Assembly (NCBI GenBank): GCA_016192435.1
Contig: JACPUD010000077.1
Span: forward strand, 1 to 56,329
Origin: Rhodocyclales bacterium
Lineage (GTDB): Bacteria > Pseudomonadota > Gammaproteobacteria > Burkholderiales > Rhodocyclaceae
Direction of reading: 5' to 3'
DNA length: 56,329 bases
Positions 9,135-16,959 of this stretch are shown here, piece by piece. The notes under the pieces were generated by a model. It did no database searches. It was not told the DNA's origin and saw nothing but the letters and a program-made list of their open reading frames with translations. Each line of letters starts with the position of its first letter. The stretch's first letter is position 1. The position numbers were made by a program, and so were the translations under genes.

Positions 9135-10775
9135 TTAAACGGGTTTGATCGTCGATTCGTCGATGCTCGCATCGAACAGGTCCACCACATCGCGCACGAA
9201 GGGATCCTGTTCGATCGAGGCGATGGCGCGTTCCTGGCGGTCGCGCTGCTGATTGCGGCTGCGCTCGGCCGGTGTCTCGCTGGCAGGCTCCGCGACGTCG
9301 ATTTCGAGACGCAGCAGGCGCTGGTACCAGGTCTGCAATTCGGTTTGCAGCTTGTCCTGCTGCGGCTTGCCGAGCAGATGCTTGTGCACGGGTGCGAGGC
9401 GCAGGCGGATCACCGACTCGGTGAGTTCCGACAGTTCGCAGTGCTGCGCCAGTTGCTTGGCCATGCCCGTCAGCGGCAGCCGCGCCACCAGAACATGCCA
9501 GTCGTCAGCGGCGGGCGCAGCGACAGCCGCCGCGGCAGCCGGCACAGAAAGCGACGCAGCGGGTGGTTCGGAAGTTGGCGCTGGCGGCGCGGCGACCACC
9601 GGGCGGACCGCAGCCGCCGGAACTGCCGCGGCCGCTGCGGGCTTGCGCACCGGCGCCGCTGCGGCGGCAGGCTTCACCACGGCCACCCCGGCACGCTCCG
9701 GCCGGAAGGCATGCAGCCGCAGCAGGCTCATGACGAAGCCGGCATGGTCGTCGGGCGCCAGCGACAGCTCGTCGCGGCCATGGATCGCGATCTGGTAGGC
9801 CAGTTGCAGGTACTCGGCATCCAGCGCTTGCGCGTAGGGTGCCAGGCGGCTGCGCTCGGCCTCGTCGAGCAGCGCTTCAGGGGCGAACTGCGCCAGCGCG
9901 ATGCGGTGGAACAAGGTCGCCAGTTCCTGCAGGCCGCCGTCGAAGGACAGGCTGCGCGCATCCATCAATTTGGCCACTTCGAGCATGGCCTGGACGTCCT
10001 GCGCGACGAGGCCGTCGAGCAGGGCGAACAGGTGTTCGTCGCCGACCGTGCCGAGCATGGCGCGCACCGCCTCGTCTTCCACTTTCCCGGCGCCATGGGC
10101 GATGGCCTGGTCCAGCAAGGACAGCGCATCGCGCATGCTGCCCGCCGCGCCCTTGGCCAGATGGCGCAGGGCGGCCGGCTCGAAGGCCACGCCCTCGGCC
10201 TCCAGCACCCGCGACAGATGATCGACGATGTGCGTCAGCGGCATCTGCTTGAGGTTGAACTGCAGGCAGCGCGACAGCACCGTGACCGGAATCTTTTGCG
10301 GATCGGTCGTGGCGAGGATGAACTTGACGTGTTCCGGCGGTTCTTCCAGAGTCTTCAGCATCGCGTTGAAGGCGTGCCCCGAGAGCTGGTGCACTTCGTC
10401 GATCACATAGACCTTGTAGCGGCCCATGGTCGGTGCGTAGGTGGCGCGCTCCAGCAACTGGGTCATGTCGTCGACGCCGCGATTCGAGGCGGCATCGAGC
10501 TCGATGTAATCGACGAAACGGCCGCTATCGATCGCGGTGCAGGCCGAGCACACGCCGCAGGGCGTGGAACTGATGCCCGCTTCGCAGTTCAGGGCCTTGG
10601 CCATGATGCGCGCCAGCGTGGTCTTGCCGACGCCGCGCGTGCCGGTAAACAGGTAGGCGTGATGCAGGCGGTTCTGCTCCAGCGCATGGGTCAGGGCGCG
10701 CACCACATGCTCCTGCCCGACCAAGGTCGCGAAGGACTTGGGGCGCCATTTGCGGGCAAGGACCTGATAGCTCAT
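9135..10775 (-). CDS. dnaX: DNA polymerase III subunit tau/gamma
   Basis: A 546-residue clamp-loader ATPase. The N-terminal [19 protein letters not shown], Walker [10 protein letters not shown], four zinc-binding Cys ([16 protein letters not shown]), Walker [10 protein letters not shown] and sensor 1 region ([10 protein letters not shown]) are intact. A long Ala/Pro linker (about residues 365-430) precedes the C-terminal domain that in tau binds the polymerase. I see no poly-A slippery site of the E. coli type, so a separate gamma form by frameshifting is not evident. The linker contains one copy, on the antisense strand, of the dispersed 22-bp motif. Confidence 0.97.
   Translation of the reverse strand: MSYQVLARKWRPKSFATLVGQEHVVRALTHALEQNRLHHAYLFTGTRGVGKTTLARIMAKALNCEAGISSTPCGVCSACTAIDSGRFVDYIELDAASNRGVDDMTQLLERATYAPTMGRYKVYVIDEVHQLSGHAFNAMLKTLEEPPEHVKFILATTDPQKIPVTVLSRCLQFNLKQMPLTHIVDHLSRVLEAEGVAFEPAALRHLAKGAAGSMRDALSLLDQAIAHGAGKVEDEAVRAMLGTVGDEHLFALLDGLVAQDVQAMLEVAKLMDARSLSFDGGLQELATLFHRIALAQFAPEALLDEAERSRLAPYAQALDAEYLQLAYQIAIHGRDELSLAPDDHAGFVMSLLRLHAFRPERAGVAVVKPAAAAAPVRKPAAAAAVPAAAVRPVVAAPPAPTSEPPAASLSVPAAAAAVAAPAADDWHVLVARLPLTGMAKQLAQHCELSELTESVIRLRLAPVHKHLLGKPQQDKLQTELQTWYQRLLRLEIDVAEPASETPAERSRNQQRDRQERAIASIEQDPFVRDVVDLFDASIDESTIKPV
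9573..9594 (+). repeat. dispersed 22-bp motif, copy 1 (inside dnaX, antisense)
   Basis: An exact 14-bp core AGTTGGCGCTGGCG is followed by GCGCGGCG. It lies on the strand opposite to dnaX coding and corresponds to Ala/Pro/Thr/Ser codons of the tau linker. Confidence 0.75.
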
Positions 10776-10807
10776 GGCGCAATTTTATCAGGCCCGTCAA
10801 CACAATC

Positions 10808-10834
10808 GGGGCAGCCTGTAAAGCTGGCTGCCCC
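10808..10834 (-). terminator. hairpin terminator after the Spy-like gene
   Basis: GGGGCAGCC and its perfect complement (9 bp) enclose a nine-base loop, 19 bases after the stop of the periplasmic protein gene. On the minus strand it is followed by a modest T/G-rich stretch, so it is a plausible Rho-independent terminator separating that gene from dnaX. Confidence 0.65.
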
Positions 10835-10852
10835 GCCTTGCGGCAACTGAAA

Positions 10853-11368
10853 TCAGCCTTTGCGCACTTCCGCGGCGCCCGGTGCCCCGCGACCCGGGCC
10901 GTGCCGATGGCGGCCGATATTGCTGAAGTACTTGTCGGCGGCGGCCTGCTGTTCCGGCGTCAACGCGGCGTAGAGCCGGGTGAAGGATTCGTTCACCGAT
11001 TCCATCGCCGTGACACGCTCCTTCATGAGGCCCTGCATCTGCGCCAGGCGCTCCGGCGCGCTCTGCGGCTGGTTGCTCTGCCGGCGTTCGCGCATGGCCT
11101 GGATGCCCTTTCCGCTCTCGTTCTTCGACTTCTCGGCGAAGGCCTGCCAGAGCGGTTCCTGCTGGGTGGTGATCTTCAGATCGGCTTTCAGCCGGCTCAA
11201 GCGCTGCTCGACGCGGACACCCGGGTCCATCATGCCGCGCTGCATCGCACTGCGTTTCATGCCCGGCCTGCCGTCGGGATCGCAACCTGGTCCCTGCGCG
11301 TAGGCAACGCCGAAAAAGACCGCGCTGGCGGCGAGAAAGCCCGCAATAAGTGTGTTTCTGCGATTCAT
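10853..11368 (-). CDS. Spy/CpxP-like periplasmic LTXXQ protein
   Basis: A 171-residue exported protein with a signal peptide ending in FFGVAYA-Q. The mature part is helical, basic and Gln-rich and carries the LTPEQQ motif of the Spy/CpxP/ZraP group. These are periplasmic chaperones or metal-stress sensors. The C-terminal HRHGPGRG stretch could bind metal. No two-component system is adjacent, so the stimulus is unknown. Confidence 0.8.
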   Translation of the reverse strand: MNRRNTLIAGFLAASAVFFGVAYAQGPGCDPDGRPGMKRSAMQRGMMDPGVRVEQRLSRLKADLKITTQQEPLWQAFAEKSKNESGKGIQAMRERRQSNQPQSAPERLAQMQGLMKERVTAMESVNESFTRLYAALTPEQQAAADKYFSNIGRHRHGPGRGAPGAAEVRKG

Positions 11369-11492
11369 GGTCTGCTCCTGTCATAAATGCCTGATGGCAG
11401 GAAGCATTTCAACCGATGGCTGTAAGCCCGATGTGACAGCGCGCTGCCGTTTGTAAGGGAAGATTACAAAAAGCTGTCCATCGAAAGGAGGT

Positions 11493-11593
11493 GCGGCGAG
11501 CCTGACCCCCGGCACTTGCGGAAAACGGCTGTGGCTGCTTCCTTCCGGACCTGACCAGATTCACCACCCCGCAATGCGGGGAGACCCGCCGCA
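11493..11593 (-). ncRNA. ffs: 4.5S signal recognition particle RNA
   Basis: Read on the minus strand, the region contains the conserved SRP core GTCAGGTCCGGAAGGAAGCA, with the GGAA tetraloop region that binds Ffh. The ends GCGGCG and CGCCGC are complementary and close a long hairpin of about 100 bases. A TAAAAT -10-like box lies just upstream (11599-11604). The exact ends are inferred from the pairing. Confidence 0.93.
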
Positions 11594-11598
11594 AAAGA

Positions 11599-11604
11599 AT
11601 TTTA
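11599..11604 (-). promoter_or_regulatory. putative -10 box of ffs
   Basis: TAAAAT on the minus strand lies six bases upstream of the predicted 5' end of the SRP RNA. No convincing -35 box was found. Confidence 0.4.
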
Positions 11605-11623
11605 ACAGCTTTCATCGCCTGGT

Positions 11624-11645
11624 CGCCGCATCGCCAGCGCCAACT
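11624..11645 (-). repeat. dispersed 22-bp motif, copy 2 (intergenic, aorE-ffs)
   Basis: The exact 14-bp core is followed by ATGCGGCG, with a 5' GAAG extension matching the long form. It lies between the end of the aor operon and the ffs promoter region. Confidence 0.8.
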
Positions 11646-11661
11646 CTTCGACCGAGCGCGT

Positions 11662-11937
11662 TCAGCCTCCGCCGCGCTGGTAGTGCTGCGCAAAGCGCCG
11701 CATGAAGCGATCCTGCTCCGTCGCCGTCAGCCCTTCGAACTCGATCTCGACGCGATGCCGCTCCAGGCGCACCAGGCCGATTTCCAGCGGCGGAATCCGC
11801 GTCAGGCGCAGCGACCAACCCTCGCCGCGAAAGCGATCCGCGACTTCCTGAAACGGCTGGCCGCCGGTCGCTCTCGGCAGCAGGCGGAGAAAATCCTCGC
11901 GCGTGATCGTCGCGTCAAAGACGAGCGGAAATATCAT
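11662..11937 (-). CDS. small protein ending the aldehyde oxidoreductase operon (AorE position)
   Basis: A 91-residue soluble protein with no signal peptide. It starts inside the end of the MoaD-like gene (ATGA junction at 11934-11937), so it is translationally coupled to it. The sequence has alternating strands (FPLVFDATITREDFLRLLP, RVEIEFEGLT) and an Arg-rich, Gly-ended C-terminus, but no recognised domain or Cys motif. As the fifth gene after the three enzyme subunits and the sulfur carrier, it may help insert or mature the pterin cofactor. That is inferred from position only. Confidence 0.7.
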   Translation of the reverse strand: MIFPLVFDATITREDFLRLLPRATGGQPFQEVADRFRGEGWSLRLTRIPPLEIGLVRLERHRVEIEFEGLTATEQDRFMRRFAQHYQRGGG

Positions 11938-12197
11938 CCGCCGGCAACGGGGGGCCAGATGGCGAGCGTTTCTCCGTCGCGCAGCACCCGCCCCGCACGC
12001 TCCGACGGCGGCACGAACACGCCGTCGATCAGCACCAGATGCACCAGCTTCTCCGGCAGGCCGAAACGCGTGACGATTTGCGCTACGGTACTTGCCTCGT
12101 CGATTTCCAGCGCCAGGGCATTCGTCTTTTTCGCCTCGGGCGGAAGATAGTCCTGCAGGTGGGCGAACAGCTTGAACGTGATTTTGGTTACGGCCAC
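11934..12197 (-). CDS. MoaD/ThiS-like sulfur carrier of the aor operon
   Basis: An 87-residue ubiquitin-fold protein ending in Gly-Gly (IWPPVAGG), the terminus that is adenylated and thiocarboxylated in MoaD to deliver dithiolene sulfur to molybdopterin. The pattern ITFKLFAHLQDYLPPE...VLIDGVFV fits the family. Its place immediately after aorC suggests a carrier dedicated to the bis-pterin tungsten or molybdenum cofactor of the neighbouring enzyme. The first gene of the general pterin pathway in this window (moaA) lies 29 kb away. Confidence 0.85.
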   Translation of the reverse strand: MAVTKITFKLFAHLQDYLPPEAKKTNALALEIDEASTVAQIVTRFGLPEKLVHLVLIDGVFVPPSERAGRVLRDGETLAIWPPVAGG

Positions 12198-12247
12198 TGC
12201 GTTTTACTCCAAGAAAGCCGGCGTTAGCCTTCACTGAAACTTCGTCG

Positions 12248-13501
12248 TCATGCGGCCTTTTGCGCGGTCGCCAGATACGCGGCCATGAACTGCGTCGGAT
12301 CGGCCAGCAGGCGCGCCTTCCATTCGCCCAGCGGCGCCTGGGTCTGCACCAGACCGCGCAGCGCGCCGACGTGGTCGGTCCAGCCTATGCTGGTGGCGCC
12401 GATCAGCACGTCGCCCTTGAACTGCAGCGACAGGTAGCGATAGTTGTCCTCATCGACCCGCTCCACGCCGGCGCCGCCCTGCTCCCTGGCGACGCCCTGC
12501 CATTGTCCGAAGGAGGTCGAGATGAGGCCCAGGGTATCCAGCACGTTGATCGCCAGGCTGCCGCCGCTGACCGCTTCACCGCCGGCCATGTTGTGCGCGG
12601 CAATGCGCGCCTGATCGACCGCGTTGGGCTGGATCGCATTGAGTTCGGGCTTGCCTGTATGAAAATCGGCCGCCTCGGTCACGTCGCCAGCGGCATAGAT
12701 GTCGGCGACGCTGGTGCGCATCCCGGCATCGACGCGTATGCCACGCTCCATGGCGACGCCGCTGCCCTGCAGGAACTCGATGTTGGGCCGCACCCCGGCA
12801 GCACAGATCACCAGATCGGCCGCCAGTTCGCCGCCGGTACTGAGCTTGACGGCCAGCGCACCATCCTTTTGCTCGATCGCGGTGATCGCGGCATTGACAT
12901 GCACCGCGACACCCTTTTTTTCGACCCAGGCCTTGATCATCGCGCCGGCCTTGGGCGTCATCATGCGCGGCACCATGCGATCGCCCATTTCCACCACGGT
13001 CAGCTCGACGCCGCGTGCCGCCAGGGATTCCATGATGATGCAGCCGATGAAGCCGGCACCGAGCTGCAGCACGCGGCTGCCGGGCTTGGCCTTGGCCGCG
13101 ATGGCGCGTGCATCCTCGATGGTCCAGCAGGTATGCACGTTGGCCAGATCCATGCCGGCAACCTTGGGCCGTATCGGTTGCGAGCCGGTTGCGATCAGCA
13201 ATCGGTCGTAGGGCAGGCGTTCGCCGCTGGCGAACTCCAACTGCTTGGCCGGCGCATCGACCTTGACCACGCGGCCTTCTATGAGGTGGATGCGCTCCCG
13301 GGCGTAATGGTCGTGGCTTTTGCGCAGATGGGTGCCGCTGTCCGCAATCTTTCCGATCAGGAAATAGGGAATCGCCATGCGCGAATACGGCGGTTCCGCC
13401 TCGTCGCCGATCAGCGCGATTTCGGCGTCCGGTTGCAGGCGACGCAGGGTTTCGGCGGCGACCAGTCCGGTCGGGCCATTGCCGATGATGACGTGTTTCA
13501 T
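12248..13501 (-). CDS. aorC: FAD-dependent NAD(P)H oxidoreductase subunit of aldehyde oxidoreductase
   Basis: A 417-residue pyridine nucleotide-disulfide oxidoreductase family protein. It has an N-terminal FAD dinucleotide fold (VIIGNGPTGLVAAETL), a second NAD-binding fold (VLQLGAGFIGCIIME near residue 140) and the FAD-closing DIYAAGDVTEA motif near residue 268. In the AorABC enzyme of Aromatoleum this subunit passes electrons between the iron-sulfur subunit and NAD+. It follows aorB after a strong hairpin and precedes the sulfur-carrier gene. The symbol is assigned from gene order and family. Confidence 0.85.
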   Translation of the reverse strand: MKHVIIGNGPTGLVAAETLRRLQPDAEIALIGDEAEPPYSRMAIPYFLIGKIADSGTHLRKSHDHYARERIHLIEGRVVKVDAPAKQLEFASGERLPYDRLLIATGSQPIRPKVAGMDLANVHTCWTIEDARAIAAKAKPGSRVLQLGAGFIGCIIMESLAARGVELTVVEMGDRMVPRMMTPKAGAMIKAWVEKKGVAVHVNAAITAIEQKDGALAVKLSTGGELAADLVICAAGVRPNIEFLQGSGVAMERGIRVDAGMRTSVADIYAAGDVTEAADFHTGKPELNAIQPNAVDQARIAAHNMAGGEAVSGGSLAINVLDTLGLISTSFGQWQGVAREQGGAGVERVDEDNYRYLSLQFKGDVLIGATSIGWTDHVGALRGLVQTQAPLGEWKARLLADPTQFMAAYLATAQKAA

Positions 13502-13519
13502 GGGCTTTCCTTAAAACGA

Positions 13520-13548
13520 GCAGGGGACCGGCGATGCCGGTCCCCTGC
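13520..13548 (-). promoter_or_regulatory. 13-bp perfect hairpin between aorB and aorC
   Basis: GCAGGGGACCGGC at 13520-13532 and its exact complement at 13536-13548 enclose a three-base loop. On the minus strand a TTTT stretch follows a few bases later, then the aorC start. This looks like an intra-operon attenuator or a 3' stabiliser that sets subunit ratios. Confidence 0.7.
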
Positions 13549-13561
13549 GGTCCTCACACGA

Positions 13562-15412
13562 TTACAGGCCGAGCCGCGCCAGGGTTTCCTTGGTCGGCAC
13601 GCCTTCCGGCGTCCAGCCGCGGGCCTTGTAATACTCCGGCCGCATCTTGTCGATGCCATTCACCAGGCCCTTGGCCGGACCGGTCTTGGCCGCTTCGGTC
13701 TTCAGGCGCGGCGGCAGGTCGTCGTCCTTGGCGGTGAAGCCGGCGGCGTTGTTGAACAGGCGCTCCATGTTCCAGATGCGCTCGCCCAGCACGGTCAGCT
13801 TCTCCATGGTCCAGTCGCCCTCACAGGCCGCGTCGAGCTGCGGCTGCAGGTCGGCCAGCGACCAGGCGAAGGTGGTGAACACGCAGACGCCGGCCGAGTC
13901 GAACACCGAGGTCGCATCCTGGAAGGCCTTGACCAGGTCGGCCTTGCCTTCGGTGACATGCGGATCGGTCTTGACCGGAATGCCCAGCACTTCCGACGCC
14001 ACGGTGTAGCCGCGCAAATGGCAGGCGCCGCGATTCGACGTCGCATAGGCCAGGCCCATGCCCTGGATGCCGCGCGAGTCATAGGCCGGGAACTCCTGCT
14101 TCTTGACGCCCATCGACAGTTCGGGGCGGCCGTACTTCTCGCACAGGCGAGCCGAGCCCATGCCCAGTTCCTTGCCGAAGCCTTCGCCCTTGGCCACCAT
14201 TTCCGCCAGCGCGACCAGTGCCTGGGGCGAACCGAAGGGCGCCTCGATGCCGATCTGTTCCTTGGTCAGAATGCCCAAGTCATAGAGCTCCATCGCCGCG
14301 GCCACGGTGGCACCGAAAGTAATCGGATCGAAGGCGTCCTCGTTGCACAGGACATTCACGTATTGCAGGGCTTCGAGGTCGCCGACGCCGTTGGCGGCAC
14401 CCAGAGCCCAGGCCGCTTCGTATTCGAGGCCGCCGGAGGCGCCCCAGTACTCGGGTTTGTTCACCACGCTGAAGTGGCTCTCGTCGATCTTCGAGATGCG
14501 CCCGCAGGCAATCGTGCAGCCGAAGCAGGCGGCATTGGTGACCAGATGCGTCTTGCCGTCGGTGGGCCGCTTCTCGTGCATGGCTTCGCCGGAAATCTTG
14601 CGCGCGTCCTCGAACTGCACGTCGCGGTGGTTGCGCGTGGGCAGCGCGCCCATTTCGTTGATCACGTTCATCAGCACCTGGGTGCCGTACTTGGGCAGGC
14701 CCTGGCCGGTCACGGCGTTGTCGGCCAGCACCTTCTTCGCCGCCTTGGTCGCGGCCATGAAGGCCTTGGCATCCTTGAGCGCGCCGCCGCTGCCCTTGGC
14801 GCCACGTACGGCGACGGCCTTGAGGTTCTTCGAGCCCATCACGGTACCGACCCCGGAACGTCCGGCGGCGCGGTGCAGGTCATTGACCACGCAGGCATAC
14901 AGCACGCCGTTCTCGCCCGAACGGCCGATGCTGGAAACGCGGATCTGCGGGTCCTGGTGGCTGCTCTTGATGATCTCCTCGGTCTGGAACACGGTCTTGC
15001 CCCACAGATGCGCGGCGTCCTTGAGTTCGGCCTTGTCGTCCTCGATCGACAGGTAGACCGGCTTCGGGCTCTTGCCTTCGAAAATGATCATGTCCCAACC
15101 GGCGAACTTGAGTTCGGAGCCGAAGTAGCCGCCCGAGTTCGAGCAGGCGATGGCGCCGGTCAGTGCGCCCTTGGTAATGACGGAATAGCGCCCGCCGGTG
15201 GAAGCGACTGTACCGGTCAAGGGCCCGGTCGCCATGATCAGCTTGTTGCCGGGGGCGAGCGGATCGACCTTGGGGTCGACTTCTTCGACGAAGTACTTGG
15301 TGGCGAGTCCCCGCTGCCCCAGGTACTCCTGGGCCCATTCCATGTTGAGGGGTTCGGCTTTGCAGGTGCCCTTGGTCAGGTCAACGCGCAGTATTTTTCT
15401 GTTCCATGCCAT
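13562..15412 (-). CDS. aorB: aldehyde:ferredoxin oxidoreductase family catalytic subunit (tungsten or molybdenum)
   Basis: A 616-residue catalytic subunit that oxidises aldehydes to acids with a bis-pterin tungsten (or molybdenum) cofactor and one [4Fe-4S] cluster. The N-terminal NRKILRVDLTKGT, the GRSGVGTVMGSKNLKAVAVRG segment and ACFGCTIACGR (C-x2-C-x3-C cluster ligands near residue 300) are hallmarks of the AOR family. The length matches family members of about 600-620 residues. The start at 15412 sits 11 bases after the aorA stop; longer in-frame extensions overlap aorA. Phenylacetaldehyde and other aromatic aldehydes are likely substrates by analogy with Aromatoleum. Confidence 0.92.
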   Translation of the reverse strand: MAWNRKILRVDLTKGTCKAEPLNMEWAQEYLGQRGLATKYFVEEVDPKVDPLAPGNKLIMATGPLTGTVASTGGRYSVITKGALTGAIACSNSGGYFGSELKFAGWDMIIFEGKSPKPVYLSIEDDKAELKDAAHLWGKTVFQTEEIIKSSHQDPQIRVSSIGRSGENGVLYACVVNDLHRAAGRSGVGTVMGSKNLKAVAVRGAKGSGGALKDAKAFMAATKAAKKVLADNAVTGQGLPKYGTQVLMNVINEMGALPTRNHRDVQFEDARKISGEAMHEKRPTDGKTHLVTNAACFGCTIACGRISKIDESHFSVVNKPEYWGASGGLEYEAAWALGAANGVGDLEALQYVNVLCNEDAFDPITFGATVAAAMELYDLGILTKEQIGIEAPFGSPQALVALAEMVAKGEGFGKELGMGSARLCEKYGRPELSMGVKKQEFPAYDSRGIQGMGLAYATSNRGACHLRGYTVASEVLGIPVKTDPHVTEGKADLVKAFQDATSVFDSAGVCVFTTFAWSLADLQPQLDAACEGDWTMEKLTVLGERIWNMERLFNNAAGFTAKDDDLPPRLKTEAAKTGPAKGLVNGIDKMRPEYYKARGWTPEGVPTKETLARLGL

Positions 15413-15422
15413 GTTCGTCTCC

Positions 15423-15902
15423 TTATGCAGTCGCGCGCGGCTGGGTGTCGGTCTTGCCGGCCCATTGACGCATCTTGTCGAGGCCCGTCCAGTCGGCATC
15501 GACATAGGTAATGGCGCCGGTCGGGCAGGCGTCGGCGCAGGCCGGTTCACCGCCGCAGAGGTCGCATTTCTGCACCTTGCCGGTCTCGGCCACGTAATTC
15601 ACCGTGCCGAACGGGCAGGCAATGGTGCACACCTTGCAGCCGACGCAGATGTCTTCATGCACGGCCTTGGCGCCGGTCGTCGCGTCGATGCGGATGGCAT
15701 CGACCGGGCAGGCCGTCATGCACCAGGCGTCGCTACACTGGGTGCAGGTGTAGGGCACTTTGCGTCCGGCATGTTCGAAATTGAAGACCTTGATGCGCGA
15801 CTTGGAGATGTTGAACACGCCGTGGTTCTCGTAGGAACACGCCATTTCGCACTGCAGACAGCCAGTGCATTTGTTGGCGTCGATGTGCAACGATTTTTGC
15901 AT
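15423..15902 (-). CDS. aorA: four-cluster ferredoxin-like subunit of aldehyde oxidoreductase
   Basis: A 159-residue polyferredoxin with four Cys clusters: CTGCLQCEMAC, CTQCSDAWCMTACP, CVGCKVCTIACP and CDLCGGEPACADACP. These should hold four [4Fe-4S] centres, as in DmsB/AorA-type subunits. There is no signal peptide, so the complex is cytoplasmic. It is the first gene of the aor operon, with a good promoter about 50 bases upstream and a GAGGAGG ribosome site. Confidence 0.93.
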   Translation of the reverse strand: MQKSLHIDANKCTGCLQCEMACSYENHGVFNISKSRIKVFNFEHAGRKVPYTCTQCSDAWCMTACPVDAIRIDATTGAKAVHEDICVGCKVCTIACPFGTVNYVAETGKVQKCDLCGGEPACADACPTGAITYVDADWTGLDKMRQWAGKTDTQPRATA

Positions 15903-15948
15903 GATGCCTCCTCAGTTATCCATTGCCGAAATATGCGAACGGGCACCT

Positions 15949-15978
15949 ATTGTAGGCCGCGAAAAATGTTGATATCAA
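15949..15978 (-). promoter_or_regulatory. sigma-70-like promoter of the aor operon
   Basis: On the minus strand TTGATA and TACAAT are separated by 18 bases, about 50 bases before the aorA start. The -35 box is part of the 10-base palindrome TTGATATCAA, which could be an operator half-shared with a regulator. It is not the spaced FNR type. Confidence 0.6.
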
Positions 15979-16017
15979 AAATTTCGATGCTGCGATGCGT
16001 CAATCCAAAAAACGCCA

Positions 16018-16878
16018 TCAGCCGAGCAAGAATCTCCGCACCGGCGCCACCTGCGCTGCGTCCATGAACATCGGTGCGTGACCGACTCCTGGCACTTCGA
16101 CCAGGGTCGCGCGCGGCCCGCGCCCGGCCATCTGCAACGCCGCGTCGTGAGTCAACAGATCGGAGGTTTCGCCGCGCAGCAGCAGCGTCGGACAGGCGAT
16201 GCCGTCGTAAAGCGGCCACAGCTCGACGTCCTTGCCATCGCCGGCCGCCAGCATTTCACGAAACGACTGGGCGATGCCTGGGTCATAGGCGAACTCGATC
16301 TTGCCGTCGCTGGCGGTACGCGTCACATGCACCGTGAGATGCCGCCACTGCTCGTCGCTGAAACTGCCGAAGGTGGCGGAGACGAAGCGGACGAAGGCCT
16401 CGGCCTGCTCGATGCTGTCGAAGCGCGGCGCGGCGCCGAGATAGGTGCCGATGCGCTCCAGCGAAGTCGCCGTGATCACCGGACCGACGTCGTTCAGCAC
16501 CAGACGCGCGATCGGGGTTTCCGGCTGGCAAGCCAGCGCCATGCCGATAAGGCCGCCCATCGAAGTGCCGACCCAATGCACCGTCTCCACATTCAGCCTG
16601 GCCAGCAGCGCCGTCATGTCGGCGCAGTACTGCGGCAGCGCGTACAGCGACTTATTGCGCAGCCAGTCGCTGCGCCCGCGCCCGACCACGTCGGGGCAGA
16701 CCACCCGGTAGTCGGCGGCGAGCGCCTGCGCCAGGAAATCGAAATCGCGCCCGCTGCGCGTCAGGCCATGGACGCAGACCAGCACCTGCGGATTCGCCGC
16801 ATCGCCCCACTCCACATAGGCCATGTGATGAAAACCGGCCGCACTCAGACACTTCACTTTTCCTTCACGCATTTCCAT
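16018..16878 (-). CDS. alpha/beta hydrolase
   Basis: A 286-residue alpha/beta-fold hydrolase. The oxyanion region VCVHGLTRSGRDFD, the nucleophile elbow GTSMGG near residue 97, an acidic residue region (LLRGETSDLL) and the late His in GVGHAPMF form a complete catalytic set. The start at 16878 has a GGAG ribosome site seven bases upstream. The substrate is unknown. It is divergent from nothing nearby and reads in the same direction as srkA and the aor operon. Confidence 0.88.
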   Translation of the reverse strand: MEMREGKVKCLSAAGFHHMAYVEWGDAANPQVLVCVHGLTRSGRDFDFLAQALAADYRVVCPDVVGRGRSDWLRNKSLYALPQYCADMTALLARLNVETVHWVGTSMGGLIGMALACQPETPIARLVLNDVGPVITATSLERIGTYLGAAPRFDSIEQAEAFVRFVSATFGSFSDEQWRHLTVHVTRTASDGKIEFAYDPGIAQSFREMLAAGDGKDVELWPLYDGIACPTLLLRGETSDLLTHDAALQMAGRGPRATLVEVPGVGHAPMFMDAAQVAPVRRFLLG

Positions 16879-16923
16879 GTTTGTTTCTCCAGATTCGCGG
16901 GCAAAGCCTGCCAAATACAGTTA

Positions 16924-16958
16924 CTCCCTTCCCCGGGAAGGGGGCTGGGAGGGGATGG
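16924..16958. repeat. C/G-rich stem-loop element, copy A
   Basis: A CCCTTCCCCGGGAAGGG palindrome is followed by GGGAGGGGATGG. The same layout recurs near 38935 and 54740, so it is a small dispersed intergenic repeat. Confidence 0.55.
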
Positions 16959-16959
16959 C

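Noticed and set aside
9135-10775. Programmed frameshift site in dnaX
   Set aside because: No run of A residues of the slippery type exists on the coding strand, so there is no support for a gamma product.
12260-15511. A 1083-codon open frame on the plus strand opposite the aor operon
   Set aside because: It is antisense to three clear enzyme genes, is rich in His/Arg/Gly/Gln as expected of a shadow frame in GC-rich DNA, and shows no domain.
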